DNA from: Sphingobacterium hotanense
GTDB taxonomy: Bacteria > Bacteroidota > Bacteroidia > Sphingobacteriales > Sphingobacteriaceae
DNA length: 64,000 nucleotides
Assembly (NCBI RefSeq): GCF_008274825.1
Contig: NZ_CP030848.1
Coordinates: 1,240,001 to 1,304,000 of the forward strand
Reading direction: 5' to 3'
This document shows positions 44,304 through 54,228 of this stretch, piece after piece. The position numbers were made by a program, and so were the translations under genes. The notes below the pieces were generated by a model. That model ran no database searches and was not told where the DNA came from. It saw only the letters and a list, made by a program, of their open reading frames with translations. Every line of letters starts with the position of its first letter. Positions within the stretch are counted from its first letter, which is position 1.

Positions 44304-46424
44304 ATGAACAGAATTTTACCTGTTGCTTTTACAGCCTTGCTGTTTGTAGCAGTGGATGGAGCAAATGCGCAAACTAAGAAGTTAACATTCGAACAATCTT
44401 GGGGGCAAGCTCCTTCATTAACTAAGCCGATCAGTAGTTTCAGAGGATGGGCTGATGAGTCAAACTATATTGAAAGCAGCGGAAGCCAACTTTTCCAGGT
44501 TAATGTTAAAACGGGAGAAAAGAAGGGCTATACTTATCCTACGAAATCCTCAACTGAGGTTTTTGTAAAAGATAAAGATATCTATATCCAATATCCGGGC
44601 AGTCAAGCTAAACAATTGACACAATCTCCTGAGATTGATGAGCAGAATCCTACTTTATCTCCTGACGGGAAATATGTTGCTTTTACACGCAAGAGCGATC
44701 TATATAGTTTAGATGTAAACACAGGTAAAGAAATAAGGTATACAACTGATGGGACCGACGTAATCTACAACGGTTGGTCATCTTGGGTATATTATGAAGA
44801 AATTCTTGGTCGTCCGACTAATTATAAGGCATTCTGGTGGTCGCCAGATAGCAAGCAACTCGCTTTCATGCGCTTCGATGATACCAACGTTCCGATGTTC
44901 CCTATCTATGTTTCAAAGGGACAACATGGGTATTTGGAAGAGACACGCTATCCAAAAGCAGGGGATCCGAATCCAGAGGTAAAGGTTGGTTTTGTTAAGG
45001 TTGAAGGCTCTCCGGTGGTATGGGCTTCTTTTAATGAAAAAGATGATCAATATTTCGGTCAGCCATATTGGAGCTTTGATAGCCAATCTATCATGGTGCA
45101 GTGGATGAACCGCGATCAAACGAACCTGAAGTTCTATGCGGTAAACCCGAACGACGGTTCCAAGTCTGAAATCTACAACGAAGAACAGCCTACTTGGATC
45201 AATTTAGATCATGATGAAAGAATCACCTACTTAGCAGATAATAAGCATTATATCTTAAAATCGGATAAGACAGGATGGGCGCATTATTACCTTTATACGT
45301 TATCAGGCAAGCTGGTTAATCCGTTAACTTCTGGAGAGTGGCAGGTAAAAGAGATTGCTCACATCGATGAAAAAGCGAAGGTACTATACTTTACTGCAAG
45401 AAAAGAGAACTCTGCTACTGTTGATTTATACCGTGTTAACTTTAATGGCAAGAACTTTAGAAGATTGACATTCGGCGACTATACGCATGATGTAAAAGTA
45501 TCGCCTGATGGAAAGCATTTCATTACTTCGTATTCGAATATTCATACTCCAACGAAAGTTGCATTAGTAGATAATAACGGTAGAGTTATTAAAGAATTGG
45601 CAGATAGTAAATCTCCAGAATTCGCTAACTATAACGTAGGAAAGCGTGAGTATTTCACTATTCCTTCCGAAGATGGTAAGTTCAATTTGCCTGTAATTAT
45701 TACCTATCCTACGGATTTTGATGAGTCAAAGCAATATCCTGTCATCATGTCAATCTATGGTGGTCCAGATGCTGGTACAGTTAAGAACACTTGGAAGGGT
45801 GTGAATGGACAGTATTGGGCAAATGAAGGTGTGATACAGATTGAATGTGATCACCGTGCTTCGGGACACTTCGGTAAGCAAGGGGTAGCATGGATGCATA
45901 GAAACTTAGGTAACTGGGAATTGGTAGATTACATTACGATTGCTAAATGGCTGAAAGCTAAACCTTGGGTTGCAAAAGATAAATTGCTGATTACTGGACA
46001 TAGCTACGGTGGTTATATGACCTGTTTGGCATTGACAAAAGGGGCGGATTACTTCGACTTTGGTATTGCCGGTGCCCCTGTCACCGGATGGGAATTATAT
46101 GATACTCACTATACTGAGCGTTGGATGGACACTCCGCAAGCGAATCCTGAAGGTTACAAGAATGGATCTATCCTGCCTTATGTCGATCAGTACAAAGGGA
46201 GATTGCGTATTATGCACGGTGATTTAGATGATAATGTGCATATGCAGAACACCATACAATTGGTTGATGCATTAACTGACAGACAAGTGCCGTTTGAGTT
46301 GATGATCTATCCTGGAAGTAGACACGGCTTCGGACGTTCGAAACAGGCATATGATTTTAAAGAACGCGTTCGTTTTTACTATCAATATTTACTAGAGAAA
46401 CCAATTCCAGAAAATTTAAAATAA
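44304..46424 (+). CDS. Exported S9 family dipeptidyl peptidase IV
   Basis: The 706-residue protein has a signal peptide (ending GANAQ) and an N-terminal DPP IV beta-propeller (SPDGKYVAFTRKSDLYSLDV, YYEEILGRPTNYKAFWWSPD). The C-terminal peptidase S9 domain has nucleophile Ser567 in GHSYGGYMT, an aspartate in HGDLDDNVHMQN and a histidine in YPGSRHGFGRSK. DPP IV removes X-Pro and X-Ala dipeptides from peptide N-termini in the periplasm. It is monocistronic, between two terminators. Confidence 0.95.
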   Translation: MNRILPVAFTALLFVAVDGANAQTKKLTFEQSWGQAPSLTKPISSFRGWADESNYIESSGSQLFQVNVKTGEKKGYTYPTKSSTEVFVKDKDIYIQYPGSQAKQLTQSPEIDEQNPTLSPDGKYVAFTRKSDLYSLDVNTGKEIRYTTDGTDVIYNGWSSWVYYEEILGRPTNYKAFWWSPDSKQLAFMRFDDTNVPMFPIYVSKGQHGYLEETRYPKAGDPNPEVKVGFVKVEGSPVVWASFNEKDDQYFGQPYWSFDSQSIMVQWMNRDQTNLKFYAVNPNDGSKSEIYNEEQPTWINLDHDERITYLADNKHYILKSDKTGWAHYYLYTLSGKLVNPLTSGEWQVKEIAHIDEKAKVLYFTARKENSATVDLYRVNFNGKNFRRLTFGDYTHDVKVSPDGKHFITSYSNIHTPTKVALVDNNGRVIKELADSKSPEFANYNVGKREYFTIPSEDGKFNLPVIITYPTDFDESKQYPVIMSIYGGPDAGTVKNTWKGVNGQYWANEGVIQIECDHRASGHFGKQGVAWMHRNLGNWELVDYITIAKWLKAKPWVAKDKLLITGHSYGGYMTCLALTKGADYFDFGIAGAPVTGWELYDTHYTERWMDTPQANPEGYKNGSILPYVDQYKGRLRIMHGDLDDNVHMQNTIQLVDALTDRQVPFELMIYPGSRHGFGRSKQAYDFKERVRFYYQYLLEKPIPENLK

Positions 46425-46432
46425 CAGCAGAG

Positions 46433-46458
46433 GGCTAAGAGAAATCTTAGCCTTTTTT
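46433..46458 (+). terminator. Intrinsic terminator of the DPP IV gene
   Basis: GGCTAAGA pairs with TCTTAGCC around a GAAA loop, followed by six T. Confidence 0.85.
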
Positions 46459-46565
46459 ATGCAATTCGCTGTGTGGTAAGGCTGTTTGTAGTGTTTGATA
46501 ATTTTGATTAATCAGGCTAAAAAAATTGCTTAGACCAAAAAAATCACCATATTTGCATTAATAAT

Positions 46566-47360
46566 ATGGCCATGTTGGAATTTCTGAAAGACATTACTTT
46601 TAAAGCGAATGATGTTGTAGTTAGAGCGATCGATATTTTATTGCGTAATTATATTTCGATTGCTGGTTTATGTTTCCTGTTATTCATTACGTCGAATTTA
46701 TCGACCTTCCTAGCGCTATATTTCGATTCTTCTAATTATTTCATCAAAGTTATCTTACTGCTCGCCTTTGTGGGCCTTTATTTTAGTCTGCAATTAGTCT
46801 TGCTGAAGAATGCTATCGTATTGGCCAAAGGAGAAAAGAAACCAGGCTTCTGGGGATTTGTACCATCTTTATCGCAGTTTGTCAACTACATCTTCGGACT
46901 GATTATCTATAGCTTGATTGCCATTGTGATCTACATGATTATGTATGTGTTATGCTTTCCGCTCTTGTTTGTCGGGTTCAGCATGGACACGGTACGCTAT
47001 GAGGTGCACCCATTCTTAACTGGCGTGGTCATGCTTTTTGTTTTAATTAGAACGACTTTCTACCCATTTTTTATTATCGAACATGGGTTTAATACCATAC
47101 GATCCTATAAGTTTAGCTTAGCGATGACTAAAGGCAATGTTATGCGCTTGCTGGTCATTATTCTGGCTGTTGCTTCTACTCATCTGTTGCAGATAGGAAC
47201 AGAGTACCTAGGATACACTTTGGTATCGAAAATATTAAGTTTAGTAAATTCATTTATTATTATACCGGTGGTAAGTGTTGTCATGTCTGTCGTATATATC
47301 GACATGATGAAGGCTTACAAAGGAGGCTCCGAGCCTTCCTTGATGGATAATATCATATAA
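46566..47360 (+). CDS. Uncharacterised integral membrane protein
   Basis: The 264-residue protein has about six hydrophobic segments (for example YISIAGLCFLLFITSNLSTF and LIIYSLIAIVIYMIMYVLCF) and few charged loops. I do not recognise a family. It lies directly upstream of dxr (10 bp) and rseP, so it may belong to the same transcript. A CATATTTG sequence about 16 nt upstream of the ATG differs from TAnnTTTG at one base. The frame could also start at the ATG two codons downstream (46572). Confidence 0.7.
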   Translation: MAMLEFLKDITFKANDVVVRAIDILLRNYISIAGLCFLLFITSNLSTFLALYFDSSNYFIKVILLLAFVGLYFSLQLVLLKNAIVLAKGEKKPGFWGFVPSLSQFVNYIFGLIIYSLIAIVIYMIMYVLCFPLLFVGFSMDTVRYEVHPFLTGVVMLFVLIRTTFYPFFIIEHGFNTIRSYKFSLAMTKGNVMRLLVIILAVASTHLLQIGTEYLGYTLVSKILSLVNSFIIIPVVSVVMSVVYIDMMKAYKGGSEPSLMDNII

Positions 47361-47370
47361 ATACATTACC

Positions 47371-48534
47371 TTGGAAAAAAAGAATTTAGCCGTATTGGGC
47401 TCAACAGGAAGCGTAGGAACTCAAACGCTAGAGGTTGTCGCTTGTTTTCCGGATCGCTTTGAAGTTTCTGTATTAACTGCTGGACGTAATGCAGATCTAC
47501 TGATTCAACAGGCTATCATGTTTCAACCGAAGTTAGTTGTTCTTTCCGATGAGCAAGCCTATAATCAGGTGAAAGAGGCTTTGACAGGTACAGGAATTGA
47601 AGTATCATACGGAGAGGATGCTTTGGTCGATGCGGTACAGCTCGATGAGATCGATATCGTATTGACTGCGATCGTAGGATCGGTGGGGTTGAGACCAACT
47701 ATTGCTGCTATTAAGAAAGGAAAGGATATAGCTTTAGCGAATAAGGAAACTCTTGTTGTTGCTGGCGAATTGATTAAGAATCTTGTTGAAGAATATAAAG
47801 TTCGTTTATTGCCTGTTGATTCGGAACATTCTGCCATCTTTCAATGTTTGCCGGGTGAAGATTCAAATCCTATAGAGAAGATTGTATTGACAGCTTCTGG
47901 AGGTCCTTTCCGTGGAAAGAGCAGAGAAGAGTTAGAGCATGTGACCAAAGCGCAGGCTTTAAAGCATCCGAACTGGTCGATGGGCGCTAAGATTACGATA
48001 GACTCTGCTTCCTTGATGAATAAGGGACTGGAAGTAATCGAAGCTAAATGGCTATTCGATTTAGAAGCGGATCAGGTCGAAGTGATTATCCATCCGCAAT
48101 CTATTGTGCACTCGCTTGTACAGTTTCAGGACGGATCGATGAAAGCACAAATGGGGCTCCCTGATATGAAACTGCCGATACAGTATGCATTGACTTATCC
48201 TGATAGAATTCAGAACAATTTCGAACGTTTCAACTTTGTAAACTATCCAAGTCTAACATTTGAAACTCCCGATATGAAGACCTTTCGCAATTTGGAGTTA
48301 GCTTATCAGACACTTCGCGAAGGAGGCAATCGCCCTTGCGTTTTGAATGCAGCGAATGAAGTTGTGGTCGCGGCTTTCCTAAATGATGAAGTATCCTTCC
48401 TTGGGATGAGCGACATTATTGAAGAGACATTGTGTCAGGTAGTGCAAAAGGAAAACCTTCTTTTAGAAGACTATTTGCACTATGATGAGGAAAGTAGAAG
48501 AGTGGCACGAAGTTTAATAGAACGAAGATATTAA
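47371..48534 (+). CDS. dxr: 1-deoxy-D-xylulose 5-phosphate reductoisomerase (TTG start)
   Basis: Dxr makes MEP, the first committed intermediate of the non-mevalonate isoprenoid pathway, using NADPH and a divalent metal. The 387-residue protein has LAVLGSTGSVGTQTLEVVA (NADPH loop), LLPVDSEHSAIFQCL (metal site), GGPFRGKSREELE and HPNWSMGAKITIDSASLMNK. The start codon is TTG; there is no nearby in-frame ATG that keeps the NADPH loop. rseP lies 19 bp downstream, the common dxr-rseP arrangement. Confidence 0.96.
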   Translation: MEKKNLAVLGSTGSVGTQTLEVVACFPDRFEVSVLTAGRNADLLIQQAIMFQPKLVVLSDEQAYNQVKEALTGTGIEVSYGEDALVDAVQLDEIDIVLTAIVGSVGLRPTIAAIKKGKDIALANKETLVVAGELIKNLVEEYKVRLLPVDSEHSAIFQCLPGEDSNPIEKIVLTASGGPFRGKSREELEHVTKAQALKHPNWSMGAKITIDSASLMNKGLEVIEAKWLFDLEADQVEVIIHPQSIVHSLVQFQDGSMKAQMGLPDMKLPIQYALTYPDRIQNNFERFNFVNYPSLTFETPDMKTFRNLELAYQTLREGGNRPCVLNAANEVVVAAFLNDEVSFLGMSDIIEETLCQVVQKENLLLEDYLHYDEESRRVARSLIERRY

Positions 48535-48553
48535 TTACAATAAATCAAATTAG

Positions 48554-49864
48554 ATGGGAATTATCATCATGGTATTACAGGTTCTACTGGGCCTGTCATT
48601 ATTAATCATATTACACGAGTTAGGACACTTCCTTGCTGCTCGTGCTTTTGGTATTAAAGTAGAAAAGTTTTACTTGTTTTTTGACGCCTGGGGCGTAAAG
48701 TTATTCAAGTTCAATTATAAAGGATGTGAGTATGGTGTGGGTTGGTTGCCACTCGGTGGTTATGTGAAGATTGCAGGTATGATCGATGAATCGATGGATA
48801 CTGAGCAAATGAAAGGGGAACCACAACCGTGGGAATTCCGTTCCAAACCAGCTTGGCAACGCCTTATCGTAATGCTAGGTGGTATTATCGTCAATGTAAT
48901 TGTCGGTATTGTGGTGTTCTGGATGCTAACCTTTAGCTACGGAACTACAGATCTGAATACGAAGCAGCTGTACGGTGTTAAACCCGGTATTATCGGGCAG
49001 AAAGTAGGTCTTCAGGAAGGTGATAAAATCCTTGCTGTAAATGGCAAAGAAACCAATTTGTTCTATGGCGATATCATGGCATCCGAAGTCTTAATGGGCG
49101 ATGCAGAGCTGACCGTTGAGCGTGCAGGGCAGGAGATCAAGATCAAAATGCCTGCAGATATCTTAAATGACGTTTCAGAACACAAGAAAAACGAGTTCGT
49201 AGAACCGATGTTTAAGATGCTTCCTGTAACGAAAATTGAGAAAGATTCTCGCGCCGATAAGATGGGATTAGCAGTAGGGGATAGTATCGTATCGATTAAT
49301 AAAATACCGGTTGTTCAACTGGATGAGTTTAAAAACCAAATCGAAGCTAATAAGGGCAAAGACATTGTATTGGGTGTCCTCCGTAATGGCGCTCCAATAG
49401 AATTGAAAGCAGCAGCTGACACATCAGCGATATTAGGATTCGCGAACTTACCATTAGTACAACATCAGTATGGTTTTATCGAATCATTACCAATCGGTGC
49501 TGCGAAAGCATTCTCTGTGATTACCGATAATATTAAAGGTTTCGGGAAGATCTTCAAAGGCGAAGTGCGTGCTGATAAAGCATTATCGGGTCCAGTAGGT
49601 ATAGCAACCATGTTCGGTACAGAGGTAGACTGGGTTCGCTTCTGGGGACTTGTAGGTATGCTATCAATGGCTTTAGCTTTCATGAACATCCTCCCAATCC
49701 CAGCATTAGACGGTGGACACGTCATCTTCCTATTAATCGAAATGATTCAAGGAAAGCCACTCAGCGAGAAATTCCTTGAAAGAGCACAGATGGTCGGCTT
49801 TTTTATCCTCGTAGCCCTCATGATATTTGTCTTCGGAAACGATATATTTAAATTAACTAAATAG
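48554..49864 (+). CDS. rseP: RIP metalloprotease RseP
   Basis: The 436-residue intramembrane zinc protease has the first metal motif IILHELGHFLAA and two PDZ domains in the middle (PGIIGQKVGLQEGDKILAVN and ADKMGLAVGDSIVSIN). The second metal site is LPIPALDGGH near the C-terminus. It performs regulated intramembrane proteolysis, cutting membrane-bound regulators such as anti-sigma factors. A strong terminator follows immediately. Confidence 0.95.
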   Translation: MGIIIMVLQVLLGLSLLIILHELGHFLAARAFGIKVEKFYLFFDAWGVKLFKFNYKGCEYGVGWLPLGGYVKIAGMIDESMDTEQMKGEPQPWEFRSKPAWQRLIVMLGGIIVNVIVGIVVFWMLTFSYGTTDLNTKQLYGVKPGIIGQKVGLQEGDKILAVNGKETNLFYGDIMASEVLMGDAELTVERAGQEIKIKMPADILNDVSEHKKNEFVEPMFKMLPVTKIEKDSRADKMGLAVGDSIVSINKIPVVQLDEFKNQIEANKGKDIVLGVLRNGAPIELKAAADTSAILGFANLPLVQHQYGFIESLPIGAAKAFSVITDNIKGFGKIFKGEVRADKALSGPVGIATMFGTEVDWVRFWGLVGMLSMALAFMNILPIPALDGGHVIFLLIEMIQGKPLSEKFLERAQMVGFFILVALMIFVFGNDIFKLTK

Positions 49865-49871
49865 TTATAAA

Positions 49872-49897
49872 AAGGCAGCCGACTGGCTGCCTTTTTT
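49872..49897 (+). terminator. Intrinsic terminator of the dxr-rseP transcript
   Basis: A 9-bp stem AAGGCAGCC / GGCTGCCTT with a GACT loop is followed by six T. Confidence 0.85.
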
Positions 49898-49934
49898 AGT
49901 ATTAAGTATTTAGTAGTTAGTATTTAGACCTAAT
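49897..49934. repeat. Heptad array (TTAGTAn subfamily), left arm
   Basis: TAGTATT-AAGTATT-TAGTAG-type units run into TTAGTAT and TTAGACC on the plus strand, beginning as the rseP terminator T run ends. Partner at 50011-50046; the enclosed block is 150 bp. Confidence 0.7.
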
Positions 49935-50010
49935 GATTGCTAGTTTTTCAAATCTTGTTTTAAGAATAAATAGACGATTCAACTTTCTCACGGATCTCCC
50001 TGACAAACCA

Positions 50011-50046
50011 TAGGTCTTATTACTAACTACTAAATACTCAATACTA
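50011..50046. repeat. Heptad array (TTAGTAn subfamily), right arm
   Basis: Minus-strand TTAGTAG and TTAGTAA units followed by GACCTA, the same ending as at 39382-39416. Confidence 0.7.
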
Positions 50047-50097
50047 AAACAAAACACTTCTAAATTTTTATTCAAAAATTTAGAAGTGTTTTGTTTT
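50046..50097. repeat. Long perfect hairpin with 24-bp arms
   Basis: 50046-50069 and 50074-50097 are exact reverse complements separated by ATTC. The arms end in A/T runs. It follows the heptad array and immediately precedes the carA promoter box. It could stop incoming transcription or be an end of the repeat block. Confidence 0.8.
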
Positions 50098-50103
50098 TAT
50101 TTG

Positions 50104-50111
50104 TACCTTTG
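50104..50111 (+). promoter_or_regulatory. Bacteroidota -7 promoter box for carA
   Basis: TACCTTTG matches TAnnTTTG exactly and lies 165 nt upstream of the carA ATG, leaving a long leader. Confidence 0.5.
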
Positions 50112-50123
50112 TCTCCCAATAAA

Positions 50124-50186
50124 ATGAAAGAGACCTTCTACCCAATATCGTCACAAATCGCATCTGTAAATCAGATCAATTCATAA
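50124..50186 (+). CDS. Possible 20-residue leader peptide of carA
   Basis: A short frame (MKETFYPISSQIASVNQINS, stop TAA) starts about 6 nt after the expected transcription start and ends 11 nt before a terminator-like hairpin. Leader peptides of this kind support transcription attenuation. The frame could be accidental. Two small mutually exclusive hairpins (ATCTG/CAGAT at 50162-50176 and ATCAATT/AATTGAT at 50175-50192) overlap its end. Confidence 0.3.
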   Translation: MKETFYPISSQIASVNQINS

Positions 50187-50197
50187 ATTGATATAAT

Positions 50198-50217
50198 AGC
50201 CCGTTTGGGCTTTTTTT
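50198..50217 (+). terminator. Terminator-like hairpin inside the carA leader (attenuator candidate)
   Basis: AGCCC pairs with GGGCT around a GTTT loop and is followed by seven T. It lies between the carA promoter and the gene, so it would need to be bypassed for carA expression. Confidence 0.6.
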
Positions 50218-50275
50218 GTGCTCGGTCGGGAAAATGGTTTCACAAAGGAATGAATTAATTTAACTCGAAATAAGA

Positions 50276-51376
50276 ATGACCAACTACAGCAAATTGCCAG
50301 CAATTTTAGTCCTTGAGGATGGAACTGTTTTTCATGGAAAAGCAGCAGGTAAAATTGGTACCACGACGGGAGAGATCTGTTTCAATACCGGAACGACGGG
50401 TTACCAAGAAATCTTTACCGATCCTTCGTACTATGCGCAAATTATGGTTACCACCAATGCACATATTGGAAACTACGGTATCGACGAAGAGGATGCGGAA
50501 TCGAATAAGATTCAGATTGCAGGTTTAGTTTGTAAGAATTACAATATCAACTATAGCCGCAAGATGGCGGATGAGTCCATCCAAAATTATTTCCAAGACG
50601 GCAACTTAGTAGGTATCTCGGATATTGACACTCGCTCATTGGTACGCCATATCCGTAGCAAAGGTGCGATGAACGCTATTATCTCTTCTGAGAATCTTGA
50701 TGAGGAGTCTTTAAAAGCAGAATTAGCAAAGGTTCCTTCGATGGACGGCTTAGAGCTATCTTCGAAAGTATCGACAACAGAACCTTATTTCTACGGCGAA
50801 GAGTCTGCTCCAACGCGTATTGCTGTGTTAGACCTAGGTATCAAGAAGAATATCTTACGCAACTTTGATTCTCGTCAGGTTTATGCAAAGGTATTCCCTG
50901 CGAAAACGACATTTGCGGAGATGGAAGAATGGAATCCTGATGGTTACTTCATCTCGAATGGTCCTGGCGATCCGGCAGCGATGGACTACGCAATCCAAAC
51001 GGTTAAAGATATCTTAGCAGCAGATAAGCCGATGTTCGGTATTTGTTTAGGGCATCAAATCCTTGCATTAGCAAATGACATCCGTACGAGCAAGATGCAC
51101 AATGGTCACCGCGGTATCAACCATCCGGTAAAAAATATCATAGCTAACAAATGCGAAATCACTTCACAGAATCATGGTTTCGGTGTAGTAGCAGAAGATA
51201 TCAAAAACTCAGACAAAGTAGAAATTACACACATCAACTTAAACGACAATTCGATCGAAGGTATCCGTGTGAAGGGCAAGAAAGCATTCTCGGTTCAATA
51301 TCACCCAGAATCATCTCCAGGTCCACACGATTCACGTTACTTATTCGATGACTTCGTTGCGATGATCAAAGCATAA
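50276..51376 (+). CDS. carA: Carbamoyl-phosphate synthase small subunit
   Basis: The 366-residue glutaminase subunit feeds ammonia to CarB for arginine and pyrimidine synthesis. The N-terminal domain has GEICFNTGTTGYQEIFTDPS, and the class I amidotransferase domain has the catalytic cysteine in MFGICLGHQILALA and the His-Glu pair in QYHPESSPGPHD. carB is not adjacent. The leader carries an attenuator-like hairpin, suggesting control by pyrimidine or amino-acid supply. Confidence 0.96.
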   Translation: MTNYSKLPAILVLEDGTVFHGKAAGKIGTTTGEICFNTGTTGYQEIFTDPSYYAQIMVTTNAHIGNYGIDEEDAESNKIQIAGLVCKNYNINYSRKMADESIQNYFQDGNLVGISDIDTRSLVRHIRSKGAMNAIISSENLDEESLKAELAKVPSMDGLELSSKVSTTEPYFYGEESAPTRIAVLDLGIKKNILRNFDSRQVYAKVFPAKTTFAEMEEWNPDGYFISNGPGDPAAMDYAIQTVKDILAADKPMFGICLGHQILALANDIRTSKMHNGHRGINHPVKNIIANKCEITSQNHGFGVVAEDIKNSDKVEITHINLNDNSIEGIRVKGKKAFSVQYHPESSPGPHDSRYLFDDFVAMIKA

Positions 51377-51394
51377 ACAAAAACGATAATAGCA

Positions 51395-51424
51395 GAGCCT
51401 CAGAATTTCTTCTGAGGCTTTGTC
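51395..51424 (+). terminator. Probable terminator of carA
   Basis: A 10-bp stem (one G-T mismatch) GAGCCTCAGA / TCTGAGGCTT with a 6-nt loop is followed by TTGTCATTTT. The T tract is weak. The remaining gap to eno is AT-rich with no gene. Confidence 0.6.
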
Positions 51425-51635
51425 ATTTTAATAGCGTCTGTTTTCAAAGGCCGCCAAGTACTTTCCTCTCGCTTTTCATTTGCTTTTGAACATAAAAAAT
51501 CTGTATTCCGCCACTTACAAAAAACCAACAGAAACCCCATATTTATCTAAATACCCAACAGATATTCTTGAATATTTATTTATCCAAGCTCAATTAAAAT
51601 TCCTTTTGCTTAGCATTAACATTGTAGTTTTTTCC

Positions 51636-51643
51636 TATTTTTG
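51636..51643 (+). promoter_or_regulatory. Bacteroidota -7 promoter box for eno
   Basis: TATTTTTG matches TAnnTTTG and lies 79 nt upstream of the eno ATG in the 345-bp carA-eno gap, leaving an AT-rich leader. Confidence 0.5.
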
Positions 51644-51670
51644 ATTAAGACATATATTTTACTATATTAG

Positions 51671-53020
<1,350 letters not shown>

Positions 53021-53030
53021 TCAAATTCGA

Positions 53031-53057
53031 AAAGGGAACCGCAGGTTCCCTTTTTTA
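53031..53057 (+). terminator. Intrinsic terminator of eno
   Basis: A 10-bp stem AAAGGGAACC / GGTTCCCTTT with a GCA loop is followed by TTT. Confidence 0.85.
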
Positions 53058-53148
53058 TTTTCCCTATATTTTCTTCAAAATTCCCATTTGTAATCTTCCC
53101 GAGAAAATAACTATCTTTATCGAGGTTTTAGCTTAACAACTCAATTCT

Positions 53149-53451
53149 ATGGAACGCTTTATCAATACTATTCGAAATAAATACCTTATCGCAGGGGTTG
53201 CCTTTGTCGTATGGATGGTATTCTTTGATCGGTACGATTTTGCAACGCAATATAGTTTCCAAAAGGAGAAAACAAACCTGGAGGTAGAGAAAGCCTATTA
53301 TACGGCAGAGATTGAGAACATCGAAAACTCCATTAAAGATGTTCAATACAACCCGAGCGAAATACAAAGAATTGCGCGCGAGAAATATAAGATGAAGAAA
53401 GATCACGAAGATGTCTACATCGTTACAGAAGTAGAGCCGACAGAAAAATAA
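53149..53451 (+). CDS. FtsB/DivIC-type septum formation initiator
   Basis: The 100-residue protein has one N-terminal transmembrane segment (LIAGVAFVVWMVFFDRYDF) and a coiled-coil helix (QKEKTNLEVEKAYYTAEIEN). The conserved end YNPSEIQRIAREKYKMKKDHEDVYIV is typical of FtsB/DivIC proteins. These join FtsL and FtsQ to recruit the septal cell-wall machinery. It is monocistronic. Confidence 0.9.
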   Translation: MERFINTIRNKYLIAGVAFVVWMVFFDRYDFATQYSFQKEKTNLEVEKAYYTAEIENIENSIKDVQYNPSEIQRIAREKYKMKKDHEDVYIVTEVEPTEK

Positions 53452-53453
53452 AA

Positions 53454-53477
53454 AAAGCCGTCAACAAAGACGGCTTT
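53454..53477. terminator. Bidirectional terminator between ftsB-like and FkbM genes
   Basis: A 9-bp stem AAAGCCGTC / GACGGCTTT lies between the two convergent stop codons with A/T runs on both sides. Confidence 0.8.
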
Positions 53478-53478
53478 C

Positions 53479-54183
53479 TTATTTAGATTTCACTAAAGAA
53501 ATTTCCTGATAAGTATCGGATATCGCAAAGATGCGATATCCCTTTTGATAGAGTTGTTTAAAGAATAGATCGCCCTTTGCTTTGCCATCTGTAAAAAAGC
53601 GTTCATGCGTTTCAACCAGAATCTGTTTGATCGCAATGCCACTGTTCAGTATTCCTTCCATTACCGCATATTCCGAGCCTTCTATATCCATTTTAAGTAC
53701 ATCGATAGCCGTATGCCCATTCTCTTGAACAATCTCCGTAAACTCTTTTAAAAGAACATCTACAGCGTTCGTTTCGTCCACGAGCTTGTGGCCATATACG
53801 GAGCCCGAAACATGATCTTGATTTTTAGGAAGGTGGAAAGTGAAGACTCCCGTCTTTTCGCCAATGCCGAAGGGGTGGAAATGAAAATTTGCCGGCAACT
53901 GTTGCTTGGCAATCCAGTTGATGGATTTGGGGGTAGGGTCGAAGCCAAATACTTGAGCTCCGTGCTTACTGATGATATCGCGGTCGAAAGAAATGTCTTC
54001 GCCAATACCGAAAGAATAAACAATGGCATTTTCCGGAACCAAGCTCGGATCTACATAAAATCCGCCATAGCCATTGCCGTACCATTGTTTATCTCTTTTT
54101 TCTTCTATATCAATAAAGGATATTTTTCCTAATCTAGCTTTTATCCAATATTCAATTCTTTTTAAAGCATTATTTCTTTCCAT
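53479..54183 (-). CDS. FkbM family SAM-dependent methyltransferase
   Basis: The 234-residue protein has the SAM-binding fold: IVYSFGIGEDISFDRDIISK with the following VFGFDPTPKSINW, and VDVLKMDIEGSEYAVMEGIL, the FkbM motif with DIEGSE. QILVETHERFF completes the core. Such enzymes O-methylate sugars or polyketide hydroxyls, and many modify surface glycans. No glycan gene is next to it here. Confidence 0.88.
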   Translation of the reverse strand: MERNNALKRIEYWIKARLGKISFIDIEEKRDKQWYGNGYGGFYVDPSLVPENAIVYSFGIGEDISFDRDIISKHGAQVFGFDPTPKSINWIAKQQLPANFHFHPFGIGEKTGVFTFHLPKNQDHVSGSVYGHKLVDETNAVDVLLKEFTEIVQENGHTAIDVLKMDIEGSEYAVMEGILNSGIAIKQILVETHERFFTDGKAKGDLFFKQLYQKGYRIFAISDTYQEISLVKSK

Positions 54184-54228
54184 CCTTTTTTAGCCATCTT
54201 ACTAAAGATAACGAAAAATATAGGAAAA

